A stretch of DNA of 64,000 nt, taken from contig NADL03000612.1 in assembly GCA_002205965.3 (NCBI GenBank), positions 558,001-622,000 of the forward strand, given 5' to 3'. A program made the translations under genes and the position numbers. A model generated the notes under the pieces. The model worked only from the letters and a program-made list of their open reading frames with translations, was not told the origin of the DNA and made no database searches. Of the stretch, positions 12,889 through 24,539 are shown piece by piece. Numbering within the stretch: position 1 is the first letter of the stretch; each line of letters begins with the position of its first letter. The stretch comes from Kappaphycus alvarezii. Its lineage: Eukaryota > Rhodophyta > Florideophyceae > Gigartinales > Solieriaceae.

Positions 12889-12977
12889 CGAATTTTCAAT
12901 CCATAGAGAAATGGAGTGATCGTTACACTTGAGTTTGTTTTTTATGAGAAATTGAATGGAGAGAGTGGAATATTAGA

Positions 12978-13175
12978 ATCTAAACAGTACATGATAGCAG
13001 ATACTTCAATCTTACAGTAGAAAATACAAGAAAGAAGAAAGCAAAAGCCTATAGTAGTTGTAATTTATTGTGTTTTTACAATCACTACAGCAATTTGCTG
13101 ACATACTTTCAATTAGTAGATTTTTAATTTGTTTCTGCATTTTTAGGTTCCTAGATATATGTATATCCTTCCGCA
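12978..13175 (+). repeat. 3' LTR-like repeat of copia copy A
   Basis: This is the partner of 7284-7485. It lies about 90 bases beyond the last RNase H codon, the expected place for a 3' LTR of a plus-strand copia element. Confidence 0.6.
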
Positions 13176-16100
13176 CACTGAGCTCATCATTAAGGCGAAT
13201 TGTAGGCTATACAAGCAAGTGAAGGTGTTCTATCACACCATATCGTCACCAAAAACTAAAAACTAACAGAAAGCACCCAAACAGATAAAAACAACAAAAA
13301 ATTACGCCTAATGCTAGTGAAAGGTGGAAGGGACGAATTAATTCAGCAATATTGATGAAATATATCTCTCAAATCTCTGGACACCAATTAAATTCTGCTT
13401 TTCGGGAGGAAATGTACACAGAACTGTGCTTAATTGTACTCCTTGGAGCAGTATTCACGACCTCACATTAACAAATTAATTTGCTCGTTCACTTTCCTTC
13501 CACTCTACTCCATGAGCAATTGGTATCTGAGAAACACAATAATTCTAAATTACTGTGAGGTAGATAAATACGAATGAAAATGTCCTCTGTTCCATACAAG
13601 TACCTAGCTTTGATTTATAGATCTAAAAAGTGGTCCTGCAATGGCTTTGATACGTATCTGCTCAGAAACGAGAATGGTTTCAATTTTATAATCCTGGATC
13701 ATCGTAAGTAAGAAATTAAAAATTAAAATAATGATTTCTTTAGAAAATAACTCGTTTTTCCGTTGTAAAATTTTGGTGGTCATGAGTACTATTTATTGAA
13801 GTAGAATGAAAATATAAATAAGTACCTGTGTTGTTCCGGATATTTATTTCCGTTCATATTGTATATTTGCGAATTACTTGTATACTAATGGCGTACAAGA
13901 ACTTTAATTTAAGTACATAATCTCTATTTTTTTCTAGAGAGAGTTTCCGTAAGGTAGAAAAGAAGAAATTATACTGAATTTGGGCTAAATATTTGTAGAG
14001 ATGTAGATTTTCATTTTGCAAGAAAATCGTACACTAATTCCAAACTTCACTATATAAACAATTGAAAGAATCAAGTGAAAAACATAGAGGCTCCAAATGG
14101 GTAATATTTACTTCTGGAAATAAGTTTTACCTAACCAGCAGTTACTCATGCAAAACGATCAATTGGCACTTATCTGAGTAAATCAGAAATCAGAGGTAGT
14201 CTTTTTCAATTTTAGAGTGCATCTCTCACAACATATGTTAAACGCTTGAATAGAGCTGATTTGCATATGGAAGGTCAGAAACGTAACTATAGATGCATTC
14301 GTAATAAAAATTCCATAAACTTCCACACTCGGAACTCTATTCCCTGGTTCTTTTTATTCGACAAAGTAGTTTACTTCTTCGGACCTTTCCACTCCATGCT
14401 TGTTCCTGGCGTTCCTGGCATGACTTCATTCGTTTGTAAATGAAAATAGAAAACTGCGCTGTGTATACCATCTCACCCGAGGTCCCAATCATTTCTTTAC
14501 ATTTTCTCTACTTTCTCTGTTTCTCGTAGATTGAGAGAGTGAAAATGTTTCAGATCGGCGAAAAGTATATGACATCTGACACTTGTTGATCCCAGTGAAT
14601 ATTTCTTCTGGTTTGATGAGGTTGGGAAGGGAACTGAAAACTATTTCAATGTTAGCGGTAGACAGGCTATGTCCTTTTTTAGGGGCAAAATCTGATAAAA
14701 ATCTTGAAAGTAGAGAAGAGAGAGAAGATAGCTGGCTTAAATTATTTGATAATTCTTCACAGAAATTAAAGTTATGCTCAAATGGAAACTGTACGTATTT
14801 CTCTGCAACAGATATTACAGAAACATATTTGATGTCGTTTAATCAAGTGAAAATTGTTCAGTTCCTCGAAAAAAGTTCAGAATCTGTATAAAATTAACAA
14901 AAAACATGTATTTTATCCGGAGAGATATATGAAAAAATACATACAACAAACCTAAAAGTAATTAGCAAGACAAATCAATTTATCATTACTGCCCCTGTCT
15001 TCTCAGTGAACATAGTACTGGACATTAAGTTTACCATTGATCTACGCAAATACTCCAGCGCCTGAAGAATTTCTTTCAGTTATTCAATATACATGCTCGC
15101 ATCAGTGATAAAAAAATATCTCAATTCAAACAGATTAGATTTGAGCAGTTGGTTAAAGTAAAACCTTTGATATGAGCTCAACTTCGGCCCTTTGTTTTCA
15201 GTCATAATATTCATTGCTATCAGAGTGACTTTTCCATTATGAAATTGTTTCAAAAGTATTTAAATATGGTAATTTAGGGCTTTATACTGATATTCATGCA
15301 GTAGTTTGAAGAAATAACAGGCACGAAGCTACCAATAACATTGACAACGGAGGGAAAGGTTCATGTTGTATTAATGTTGGAAAGGCACTGGCAAAGTTCT
15401 TCGAAGGACCTAAATTACAATTCAAATACATAAGAAACGAGTAGTCACTCATGTGAAGGTTACTAAAATAAACCAATGACGCAAGACAACTGATAACGGC
15501 AGAGTGAGAGCTACAGAAATTTTGAAAACATTAATTTGTCTAACGAAGGAGCGATTTTCGAGAGACTTTGCGTTGCATTAGTTTCTAAAAAACCCCCCAA
15601 AAGTTGGTGGAATATCCTTGGTAGCGATCATTGGGTCATTTAAACAACTGAAGAGATACACGGTGTCCATGAAAATCATTAAAATTTGAATATGAACACA
15701 CTTTACTTTGGAGCAAAGACTAATGGTGGACGAACTAAGTACCGGGATAAGTTTGAATTGTGATCTGTAGATCAAACCACACATATTTATCTCAGTAACG
15801 AACAGATTTGAATCTTGCTTCATGACTACTTTCGAGTTACTAATTTTGGTCACCAAGAAAATTTTTGATGACTGTACGAAAAAGGCACAAATTCCTTCGT
15901 AGTCTTCCAAAAATTGGCATAAGACGTTTAAAAAATAAATAACATACATTTTTTGGTTGAGAATATTTTTTGGTATGATTTTCCATATCACAGTGGATAT
16001 GTTTTTAAATAAACAACCTAGAAGTGCTCTTATGCAATAATCGGAGCTTAATTTCAATATGTCATCGTGTGAATGCATGAGAGTACAGCCGGGTACACTA

Positions 16101-16960
16101 AGACCCCTTGTAACCTTTTTTTAACGTTTTAGTGCACTACACAGTGGCATAACTCTAATTCTATGGAGCATGAAATATAAAGTAGAAAAATCTAGCTAAA
16201 TGCATGTTTTACCTCTTTCTGACCCGGGTATTTCGTTTTAAGACTGCTTTACGTGTCACTTTTATAAGATGCGTAAAACTGTACGTCCTTAAAACGTCCC
16301 ACTGTCAAGAAAAATGTTTTTTTAAACAAAAGTCGACTATAGGTGATTTTTGTTCACACCCCATCCCTATTGAACTATGGTAATAAGGGAAGATTGATTC
16401 AGTGTCTTTACACGTCAAAATTTTTTCTCGTGACTTTATAATCAAAACTAGACGGTAAGGAGAGGTGTAGGGCAATCTCTGGAATTTTTAGTTGAAATAA
16501 ACCTGTACAAAACTCTTCTTTCCCAAAGACGACTCATTTAAAACTTTATAGTTATTCTATAAATGGGTAAAATATTTTACCAACTTCCTTCTAAGAACCG
16601 TTTTGCAATGCAACAGTCTACGTATTCATTCGAGTTACTCTAATCAGTAGCCTAAATGGAACCAGCTTACGTATCAAACGTGCATCAGAATGAATATTCA
16701 CTAAAAATATCCTCTCCGAAACCACCAGACCCGAAAAATACTTCTTTCAAAATGATGCGATTTTTATTTGCAGTATAAAGTTGTGGAGCCTGGAAAATTT
16801 TCGACTCCGACGGGTTCCATTCTCGTAAAAATTTGACTCCTTTTAATACAAGCAACTCTTTTGATAAATGAAGGCTATCCTAGCGGAATACTAAGAACCC
16901 TGTTGGGAAAGCTCTGAGATTTTAAGGGGTTACAGGCCCTCGTTTCTTATCTCTGTCGTC
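13176..16960. other. AT-rich sequence, no recognised gene
   Basis: Short open frames exist (14,583-14,891 + and 15,578-16,078 -) without motifs I can name. The composition resembles the decayed retrotransposon sequence on both sides. Confidence 0.35.
15578..16078 (-). CDS. hypothetical open reading frame, 166 codons, doubtful
   Basis: The frame begins MHSHDDILKLSSDYC, is rich in Ile, Phe, Leu and Cys, and has no signal peptide, repeat or known motif. A frame this long is unusual but not impossible by chance in AT-rich DNA. No paralogue or operon-like context supports it, so it may be a fortuitous frame in decayed transposon sequence. Confidence 0.15.
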   Translation of the reverse strand: MHSHDDILKLSSDYCIRALLGCLFKNISTVIWKIIPKNILNQKMYVIYFLNVLCQFLEDYEGICAFFVQSSKIFLVTKISNSKVVMKQDSNLFVTEINMCGLIYRSQFKLIPVLSSSTISLCSKVKCVHIQILMIFMDTVYLFSCLNDPMIATKDIPPTFGGFFRN

Positions 16961-17296
16961 CTACTTTATTTCCATAAACAAGTTCAAGTCTTTTCCTTTG
17001 TTTACGTCTGTCCTAGGGAGCTTCAGTTTAGGAGGGTACAGTGGTAGTATTAGCGATGAAACTTCATGTACCGGTGGCCTGCAACTAGAGGGCTCTGTAA
17101 GGCAGCTGCCTCCATTTTCTCTACCTCCAGTCGTGTTACTACGGCGAGGCTTGATGCACTGATCGCCAGTCTGTGTATTCAATGTTTGCGGCGTACCAGA
17201 AGAATGACGGTCACCCCTCCTCTCCTCTTGCCCGATGATGTGGTTGACAAGCGGTGATGCGAAAGAGTTGGCCCTGGAGGACTTCTCAACCGGCAC
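16961..17296 (-). pseudogene. leader ORF of second gypsy-like copy, 111 codons
   Basis: The frame starts MPVEKSSRANSFASP, similar to the first residues (MPKNKTSRDRPSSP) of the zinc-finger protein at 38,029-38,637, and the upstream 150 bases are also homologous. Beyond the first 15 or so residues the two proteins are not alignable, and no zinc finger is present here. It therefore looks like the leader of a related LTR element whose ORF has been rearranged or replaced. It ends among non-coding sequence with no gag following. Confidence 0.4.
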
Positions 17297-17560
17297 TGGG
17301 CGCTATCCCGAAGGATCAGAGTAGAAAAGAATGTTATATTCCGCTTGCAACCGGACTGAAAGGCAAAAAAATAGAGATTTTGACCTTTTCTCGCATTGGA
17401 AAAACTTGCATAATAGACAAAACTTTTTCGATATAACAGGTGTTTGTTGTTTGGAACGCACCAGGTAATTGAAGGTTGAACTGGTTGTTGATACCCCGCG
17501 TTCAGGCTGAAGCTTTAGAAAATTTGTTTATATTGACAGCTCAAAACTTCAAAATCCCTA
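17291..17560 (-). repeat. second copy of gypsy 5' leader and start of its LTR
   Basis: Positions 17,291-17,440 match 38,631-38,786, the leader between 5' LTR and first ORF of the intact-boundary gypsy element: CGGCACTGGG, GGATCAGAGTA, ATAGAGATTTT and AACTTTTT occur in order. From 17,441 (TGTTTGTTGTTTGGA) the sequence follows the first 110 or so bases of the LTR at 38,787, including GGTTGAACTG, GGTTGATG-like and TTTATAT blocks. Similarity fades after about 17,560. Confidence 0.65.
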
Positions 17561-18003
17561 TAAACAGTACTAAAATAAAATATTTTGATTAAAAATCAGT
17601 CCTAAGAGTAGTGAATTTGCCAACTTCCTTCCCATTACATCACGCATACTGTAGTTGAGCAATAATTCGAGGCTCAAGTTTGTGCATACAGTGTATTTCT
17701 ATGCTGTCCACGAAAATTGACACAAGAATATCATGCCCTTAGAGCAGGCCACGGGGCAGCTCTGTCGCCAACCTCCACAGATATTCATCAATTTCGAAGT
17801 CACTAACCTATAAAAATTCAATAACTTCTCATTATTCTCTACTTGTTTGTTTTTTGTTCGCTTAAAGTGTACTCATCATCCTGATGAAGTTTTAGCAAAG
17901 GCCAAGAGGTCCTTTCGTGTGGGGCTTCAATCTGCGGGCATGAATCGGAAGCCTGGTTTGACGTCCGTGAAGGGGCTCTAACCAGTACCGGGGGTTTCTT
18001 GCC

Positions 18004-18760
18004 TTAATGATACGGCGGGAGCCATAGTACCGTGATACCAGTGCAGTTCACTTGACGGTGGAACCCAATGATTGTCCATGTGCGATTAAGACCCAGTCTC
18101 TTACCTGAAAATTCACACCTCCTCCCACTTGCAAACGTTTCTAGCTTCCTGTTCGTTCCATAACATGCGCGACAAACCAGCAGCTCATTCGCTCTGTAAT
18201 CTATGTTCGACTTTATCAGCAACGAAGTGATTTCTGTATGGATAATGCGGGGTGGTACTCCGAATATTAGTTCGAAAGGTGAAAACCCCCTGGAAGCCTT
18301 AGACGCTTGTACTCGTAAAAAATGTCGTGAGACGTCTGACCATGAGTTACTCGTTGCTATAACAGCCTTTTTGATGGCAGACTTGACTGTCCCTACCATT
18401 CTTTCCGCTCTTCCGTTTTAAATTGGCGCATAAGCTAGTATTGTTTCCCGCGATATACCGTTCTTCTCCATAGAATCTATTAGGGCACCGGATGCGAAAC
18501 AAGTGGCGTTGTACGAAATAATTCTCACATGTGGCCTAAAAGTCGATATAATTTCCTTCCTGATGAAATCAATTACGACTTGAGCTGTGGCTGATGCGGT
18601 CGAGACAGCAAATGGCCAACCAGTCAAGTTTTCCACAGCGATTAGAATGTATTTATTTGTGGATCTTACTGGGGTAGCAGAAGACCCATAGGAATAGTTT
18701 GAGTAGGTTCAAAGATGTATGAGAGAGGCTTTTGGAGATTTTTCTAGTGGGGCGGTGGTT
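18004..18760 (-). pseudogene. Ty3/gypsy-type integrase remnant
   Basis: Two adjacent minus-strand frames give YILIAVENLTGWPFA, then VVIDFIRKEI, IISYNATCFASGALI, GRAERMVGTVKSAIKK and FSPFELIFGVPPR. This is the integrase catalytic core with the second Asp (IISDNAT) changed to Tyr and the usual N-G-x-A/V-E-R helix retained, followed by the FSPFELLFG strand. A stop lies between the two frames. It belongs to a different gypsy lineage from the chromovirus at 32.4-39.3 kb. No LTR could be assigned to it. Confidence 0.8.
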
Positions 18761-20974
18761 TTGATTTTTGGCTCCACTTTTACTGTATAAAGATATACCT
18801 ATAAAGGAATATTTCTATCAATCTTTCAGCAAGACCAACCCGATCGAAACTAAACTATCGCCTAAAAATAAAGAAGATAAATTTTTGGATGCCACACAAA
18901 CAAAGCACATGGTGTTGTACTAGAGGATCGCACCATACTGTGAGGCAATAAAAATCTACAACAGGAATCTGCGAGCGGAAAAGGCGTTTATTTTCTAGAA
19001 AAAGTATTCCCAACGAAATTAATCGAATCTTTATAACTGGATTGGAAAATATAACCAGGGAAAACGCATTTCGGTGCGATTCACTTCAAGCGTTAGTTTT
19101 TCATTTTCCAACTATCAGTCAAATAATTTTTAACCAAATCTCGAAGTGCATTCAATCTAGTCAAATACTTAGTTGCTGGCAAAAAGGCGTATAGAATGGA
19201 GACCATCTTCATAATGAATGATTATAACCCGTATTGTACCTTTTGTCATGATAAGGGATAATAATTACAAAAGTTATTTTGTTACAATCTTCCGAAATGT
19301 AACCTTTTAGACTTTTTTCGCAAAAATTGTGCCTACTACCTCGTTATTTGTTTTCGATCGCATGCTACGACGGAAATAATAAGTTACCAATTCCTACTCG
19401 AACTCAATTTGCAAATACTAAAATATAGATATCTGAGTGTAAATAATTATTGCTATATTAGTTGCTATGTGCTTATTTTTGTACGTATCCTTCTCTAATC
19501 AGTTTAACTTCCAAAATATACAAAAATTGCTCCATTTTTGCATCCCAATCATTAAAATAACTCTAAAATGTTTTAATCACGTAAGCATTTGTGTACTTCA
19601 TAATCTTTCAAAAGAAAATCCCCACAAGTGTTTATGAAAGTTAACCTTGTTTCTAATTTAAGTATTGCGCAAAACCAAAGTAGTTCTAATTCCATCGTAA
19701 AATACAGCTCGGCTATCATTTCAGCTCCATTGTCAAATCTATACCTAGCAAATAAATATATACCGGAACGTAGAGCTCACTCCTAAATTTTTTAAAAAAT
19801 TTTATGAAAACAATGAAAAGAACTTTAGCGGAAGAAATCTATTAATTGTGAATTTTCACCATAAAGTAGTTCAATATAGCAAACCAGAAAAGTTGTTTCC
19901 TAGGAAAGCTTTATTTTTTGAGTTTTATTTTATGCACATATCCCCTTAAAGCCACCAATGAATGCCCAAATATCTCTATTTACGAACTATTCATGTTGAA
20001 AATTTGCTCAACTGTAGTATTCAGAGTTTTCGATTTAGTAGAGTATGAAGGCCAGGGGTTTGTAAGCGATACGTTCAACTTGAGCGCAAACCCTCAATTC
20101 ACAGACAAAAAAGTATCAAAGGACTTAATTTATGCCCTAATCTAATTATTTGTTCAAATGTATTTCTATTTGGTCTCATGGAATGTGTAGATCTTATAAC
20201 TATTTTCTTATATCCTTCAAATACATAATTTGAGTTTTTGGTGACGGATACGAAACCAATTGAATGAATGTGTTTCTTTTTGAAAAAAATTATTTCAAAC
20301 TGGAGAAGCCATTCGAAGAGCAAATCAAGTCTTTAAGTTCAATCTATACTAACATTTTATGCCCACCGGAAGTAAATTTTCAAATCCTTGTACTCTGAGA
20401 CAGTTTTAAGTTCTTACAACGTAACTCAGCTTAAATTTATATATATTTTGATGCTTTGTTTCTACAAAGATCAATATTTCCCACAAAATTATGATATTCT
20501 ACACACAACTCTGATATTATGTGAAAATTTTTCGGATTGAATATCATAATTTTAGAATTTTCTCCAGTATTTACGTCAAACTTCATTAAAAAACATTACG
20601 CGATACTTTTGACGCATTAAGGAAAGATTCAATCGCAATCTATAGCGCTTGTTTGAATTTACTTTTAGTGATCTAATAGATGGAATAAGATAATTTGTCT
20701 TCCACAACAGCTTGTGGAATATTTATTTTTGTATGCGGTAAGATGTTGAAAAACTATAAAAGTTTACAGAAATGCAGTTTTCCTTGAGTTTTGTATTTCA
20801 TAAACTTTACCAAAAAAGGTGATTGAAAAGGAATTTTAAGAGTTAAAATTTTCATCTTTTTATTTTGATAATTCCACTTCCGAAATACTTCCAGAAATTA
20901 ATTTCCGAGTGTAATGGTATTTTTCTAGAATGCTTATACTGAATGAAGCCAGAAACCAGAGAATTTGGTATTTT
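18761..20974. other. AT-rich sequence, no supported gene
   Basis: No coding pattern is visible. The upstream part of the gypsy polyprotein may continue to about 19.1 kb on the minus strand but is too decayed to claim. Confidence 0.35.
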
Positions 20975-20990
20975 TATGTATATATATATG
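20975..20990 (+). promoter_or_regulatory. TATA-like tract upstream of the TPP-like ORF
   Basis: TATGTATATATATATG lies about 60 bases before the start codon at 21,051. In AT-rich DNA such a tract is common, so this is only a candidate core promoter. Confidence 0.25.
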
Positions 20991-21050
20991 AGATTCTTCT
21001 GATGTATTTGGTTCTGCGATAGCTAAAATTTTCGGTGCCCTTCTGAAAAG

Positions 21051-21863
21051 ATGGAGAAATATTTTGACAAAGATCAAAGGAATAAAATTTTCAATGCCAT
21101 TTCTTCTCGGTCTCTCATAGTTGCCCTAAGCTATGAAGGTACTCTTAACGAGCGAGAATGTGGAAAACTCAACTCGGAAAGACGCGAGAAGATTTGCAGG
21201 CTGGCTAAGTTGTTAGGGCGAAGATTTGTAATCATAACAGAACACCCTATTAGCTACATTGAAAATATGACACATAGGAGAGTACCAAATATTATTGGAC
21301 TCGACGGGACTCATTGGAAGTTAAATGAAACTAAATTTTTAAATAAACTTCCGAATTCGTCCACATGCGAGACATTATACAATCAAATAGAAAAACAAAT
21401 AAATAATTACCACGCAAATAAGAGCAGAAAGTGGAGTGGTATCATTACGAACTATCATTGCCGTTATGCATTGACTGTGCATCTTGGATGTGTTCGTGAT
21501 GAGGTGAAGCCGCTTGAAAAGGAAATTAGACAGACGATTTCTAAATTTTTAAAGATTTCCCCACTATTTAGGCTTCATGAAGCTTATAAATGTTTGTTCA
21601 TTCTTCCAAGTATGTATAATAAGGGTTGGGCTTTGGATGTCTTTGTGAAGAAATGTTATACGCGTGAGATGGGTACCCCGTTTACTATATCTGCAGGTGA
21701 TTACTTCAGTGATGAACTCATGTTTAAAAAATCGAATATAGCAATTGGAATCAGGAGACCATCGGATTCATATGCCAAAATACGAATATCAGATGTGAGA
21801 AATATGTATGAGATAATTGACTTACTTATCGAAAGTATAAGTTATCTTTATACAGGATCATAG
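21051..21863 (+). CDS. trehalose-6-phosphate phosphatase-like HAD protein, catalytic Asp lost
   Basis: The 270-aa uninterrupted frame follows the whole fold of HAD-type trehalose-6-phosphate phosphatases. Motif I is SLIVALSYEGTL (residues 21-32), where the family has LDYDGTL. Then come RRFVIITEHPISYIE in place of the v-i-v-T/S-G-R segment, GLDGTHWKLN in place of the HG segment, YALTVHLG, NKGWALDVFV matching N-K-G-A, and AGDYFSDELMF (216-222) matching GDD-TDE-F. The nucleophile Asp is Ser27 and the acid/base Asp is Glu29; the motif II Gly-Arg and one motif IV Asp are also changed. Length is normal for a TPP domain. The first in-frame stop upstream is at 21,024-21,026, so Met at 21,051 is the only start. 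It stands alone in decayed AT-rich sequence. Either a retained pseudoenzyme or a young pseudogene. Confidence 0.6.
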   Translation: MEKYFDKDQRNKIFNAISSRSLIVALSYEGTLNERECGKLNSERREKICRLAKLLGRRFVIITEHPISYIENMTHRRVPNIIGLDGTHWKLNETKFLNKLPNSSTCETLYNQIEKQINNYHANKSRKWSGIITNYHCRYALTVHLGCVRDEVKPLEKEIRQTISKFLKISPLFRLHEAYKCLFILPSMYNKGWALDVFVKKCYTREMGTPFTISAGDYFSDELMFKKSNIAIGIRRPSDSYAKIRISDVRNMYEIIDLLIESISYLYTGS

Positions 21864-24300
21864 ATCATAGGAATTTGTATTTTTCAGGCCAGTATGTTTA
21901 CTCTTCCTTTAAAAAATTGTTCGTTTACGCGATAAATACATCTACAAAAAGGAATGAATTACCCATGGTCGTGTTTGTTATTTCACTTATGTTCTACTTA
22001 CTTCAGTTTTCACAATTTTTGTACTAAATATTTCAAGAATATATTGCAGTTTGGTAATATGCCGTTTCGCAGAACTATTCATGTACCTTTGAGTTCTCTC
22101 TGATAATTTTATGCATTAAATTTCTTCAAATGTTTCTATTTTTCGCCGTCTGCATTGGAACTGATTTCTTTCCACAGGTTGTAATTTTAGACAAATTTCC
22201 TATTCAGGCATATTTCCTATACGATTTCTTTTCGTAGATGCTTTTTGATGCTGGTTGGGTCAACTGCATTGATGCGGTTACAGATTCAGTCAATGTTTTC
22301 CCGAAACAAAATAACTAAGTCTATTTGCAATCATTGAACCATCCATCTGGTCCTCAAGTTAATAGAGACGGCCTGCTTAGTCGCATAGAGGTTTTAAACG
22401 TTAGATAAGGGGGTTTAAAACTTTATTTAATACTATTATTGATGATGATATATTGGGAAAATGCGCCATAAGTTGTTAATTTGAAAGGATCAGCAGTTTT
22501 AACGCTTCAGACGCACCCTTAGGGATCAATATGTCAGTTAAACACAATTAATGGGACAAAGAATGATAGATACATATACATGTATCATATTAAGTGGATA
22601 GTATAATTTTCGAAATATAAATCAGTTGATAATCTCATTTTATAAGATTTTGAAATCGCAAAAAGTACTTTTTTTACAAAAGAGTATACTACAAAGGCTA
22701 TAGTCATTCCTATAGCTGCAAATTCATTCTTACCAAATAATAATTTTAGTCTTTTCTCACAAAAAAGGCCCAAACGCAATTCAGAAACCTTTGCGTGAAG
22801 AAAACTTGTGAAACATATGAATTTTATAGACATATATACGTTAAAACTTCTCCATCCCATTTTCACGCTATCTATCGTCAAATGTCATTTTTATTTCAAC
22901 GTTACGCGTCTATTGTGAAGATATTACAGTTTAGTCTCAGTTTTTCAAATCCATCTTTTCTGGGCAGTCTTATCTAGAATTTGCACCGACTGAACAAATT
23001 ATTCTCAAAGTAAAGAGAAATAAAAGTCTTTAGAAGGCTTTAAATTGTCATTTCATTTCTCTTTTATTGGTCTAAAGATTCATTATTTATAGCTTTGCCT
23101 CATTTCATGTCCTGGTCTATTCCAAAGCATTTTTGACATAGATTTTTGATCATATAGAAATTTCCCGTCGATATTAAAGGAATTGAATGAAAATAATTCA
23201 ATGGATTAAGTTGATTTCTGGGTATGGGAAATATATGTTACTGTCCTTTCTTCCATATCACAAATTGTATTGAAACTAAATTTTTTGAAGCAGTAAAATA
23301 GTGATAAAAGTTTTTGCGACATTTACCATAATAATAATATTTAGCTTTTTCAAAGTCTACATATGTCTAGCCCTAAATAGGACACGGAATATATTCTCGG
23401 TTCTATTTGCTTCAGTTCATGTTATAATGTCAACCTTACTTCTCCCACCTAAATACCTACAGATTTTCTCTGTAATGTTCCGTACTTAACTGTAAACATC
23501 TGAGAAAATAACATCACCGGCGCCAGTTTGAAATAAAATTATTATTTGCATCTGTTCCAACGAAATCTACGCTTAAGGAAGTCGATAAATCTATCCTTAT
23601 TTTAAACGTTTCTTGTGGCTGCCTTTGATTATCTCTCACTTATTCATTGCAATTGGATCAGTAGCAGTAGAACAGCTTTTTTGAAAGATTTAGAGAGTAT
23701 TTGAACCGGATCTTGGACAAACTCTAACTGTATTTGTCTGTGTTTACCACCAAAATAAAAAAATGAGCCCAACGTCCAAATACTCATGGATGCGTATGGA
23801 GAAGTTTGTATAGGGGATAGGTAATAGGAACAAATACGCCAATTATTTACATCATTCCTGCGGATATGTATTTATGAGGTTAAAGGGACCTAGTCTGTGG
23901 AAACAAGTTCGAATAGTTTTCAGTCCTGAAATTCGTTCTGATGTTCTGATATATCAGATTTTTGGCTTTAATCTTTGGAAGTACCTTCTTTAGCTAAAAA
24001 TCAAGCTCACGTTTATTAATTAATATATTTGAACTATTTTCTGTGGCCTTCACTCCGTTCAAATTGTTCCTTATATTTCAAGTTCATATCAAAACTTGGA
24101 ATTAACATGCCCCAATACAGCAAACATTACTCCCCAATATTTTCTGTATATTACTTGAGCAATAGGAGAAATTTGGCGAAATGAGGGACCAAGGGAATCT
24201 AAGTATGGCACAAAGCTTAAAAGCAGACACTATATTCCCAAGTTGCATTGTAGATAAATTATATGCTAGAAAATCCCAATATGGACTGCCTGTTTTCTAA
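21864..24300. other. AT-rich sequence, no supported gene
   Basis: Only chance-length open frames occur, on both strands. Possible gag sequence of copia copy B may begin near 24.3 kb. Confidence 0.35.
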
Positions 24301-24539
24301 TAAGTAAATAAATAACTATGTTCGTAACTTGAGTAAAATTGGCATCCAAAATATGCATAAGGAAAACCTCTTTATGGAAGAGTTTGTTGGTGTTGTCGTG
24401 AAAACGACCAAATACTATCACAACTTCTCCCATCAAGGTAAAAACGTTGCTGAAAAGTTGAATAATATCATAAGGGCTCATTCAAGGATAATTTCGAAGG
24501 TACAAAGTGTGTAATCTTTATTATCTTTTTAAAGAACTG

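Larger units (their letters stand above)
7284..13175 (+). mobile_element. decayed Ty1/copia retrotransposon, copy A
   Basis: Similar sequence bounds this region at 7284-7485 and 12,978-13,175, which I read as eroded LTRs. Between them, on the plus strand and in copia order, are protease, reverse transcriptase, connection and RNase H remnants. The integrase core is not recognisable between about 10.9 and 11.5 kb, and the gag region (about 8-10.4 kb) is too decayed to define. Frames are broken by many stops and shifts. The same copia lineage occurs at 24.5 kb (+) and 61.4-63.8 kb (-). Confidence 0.75.
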
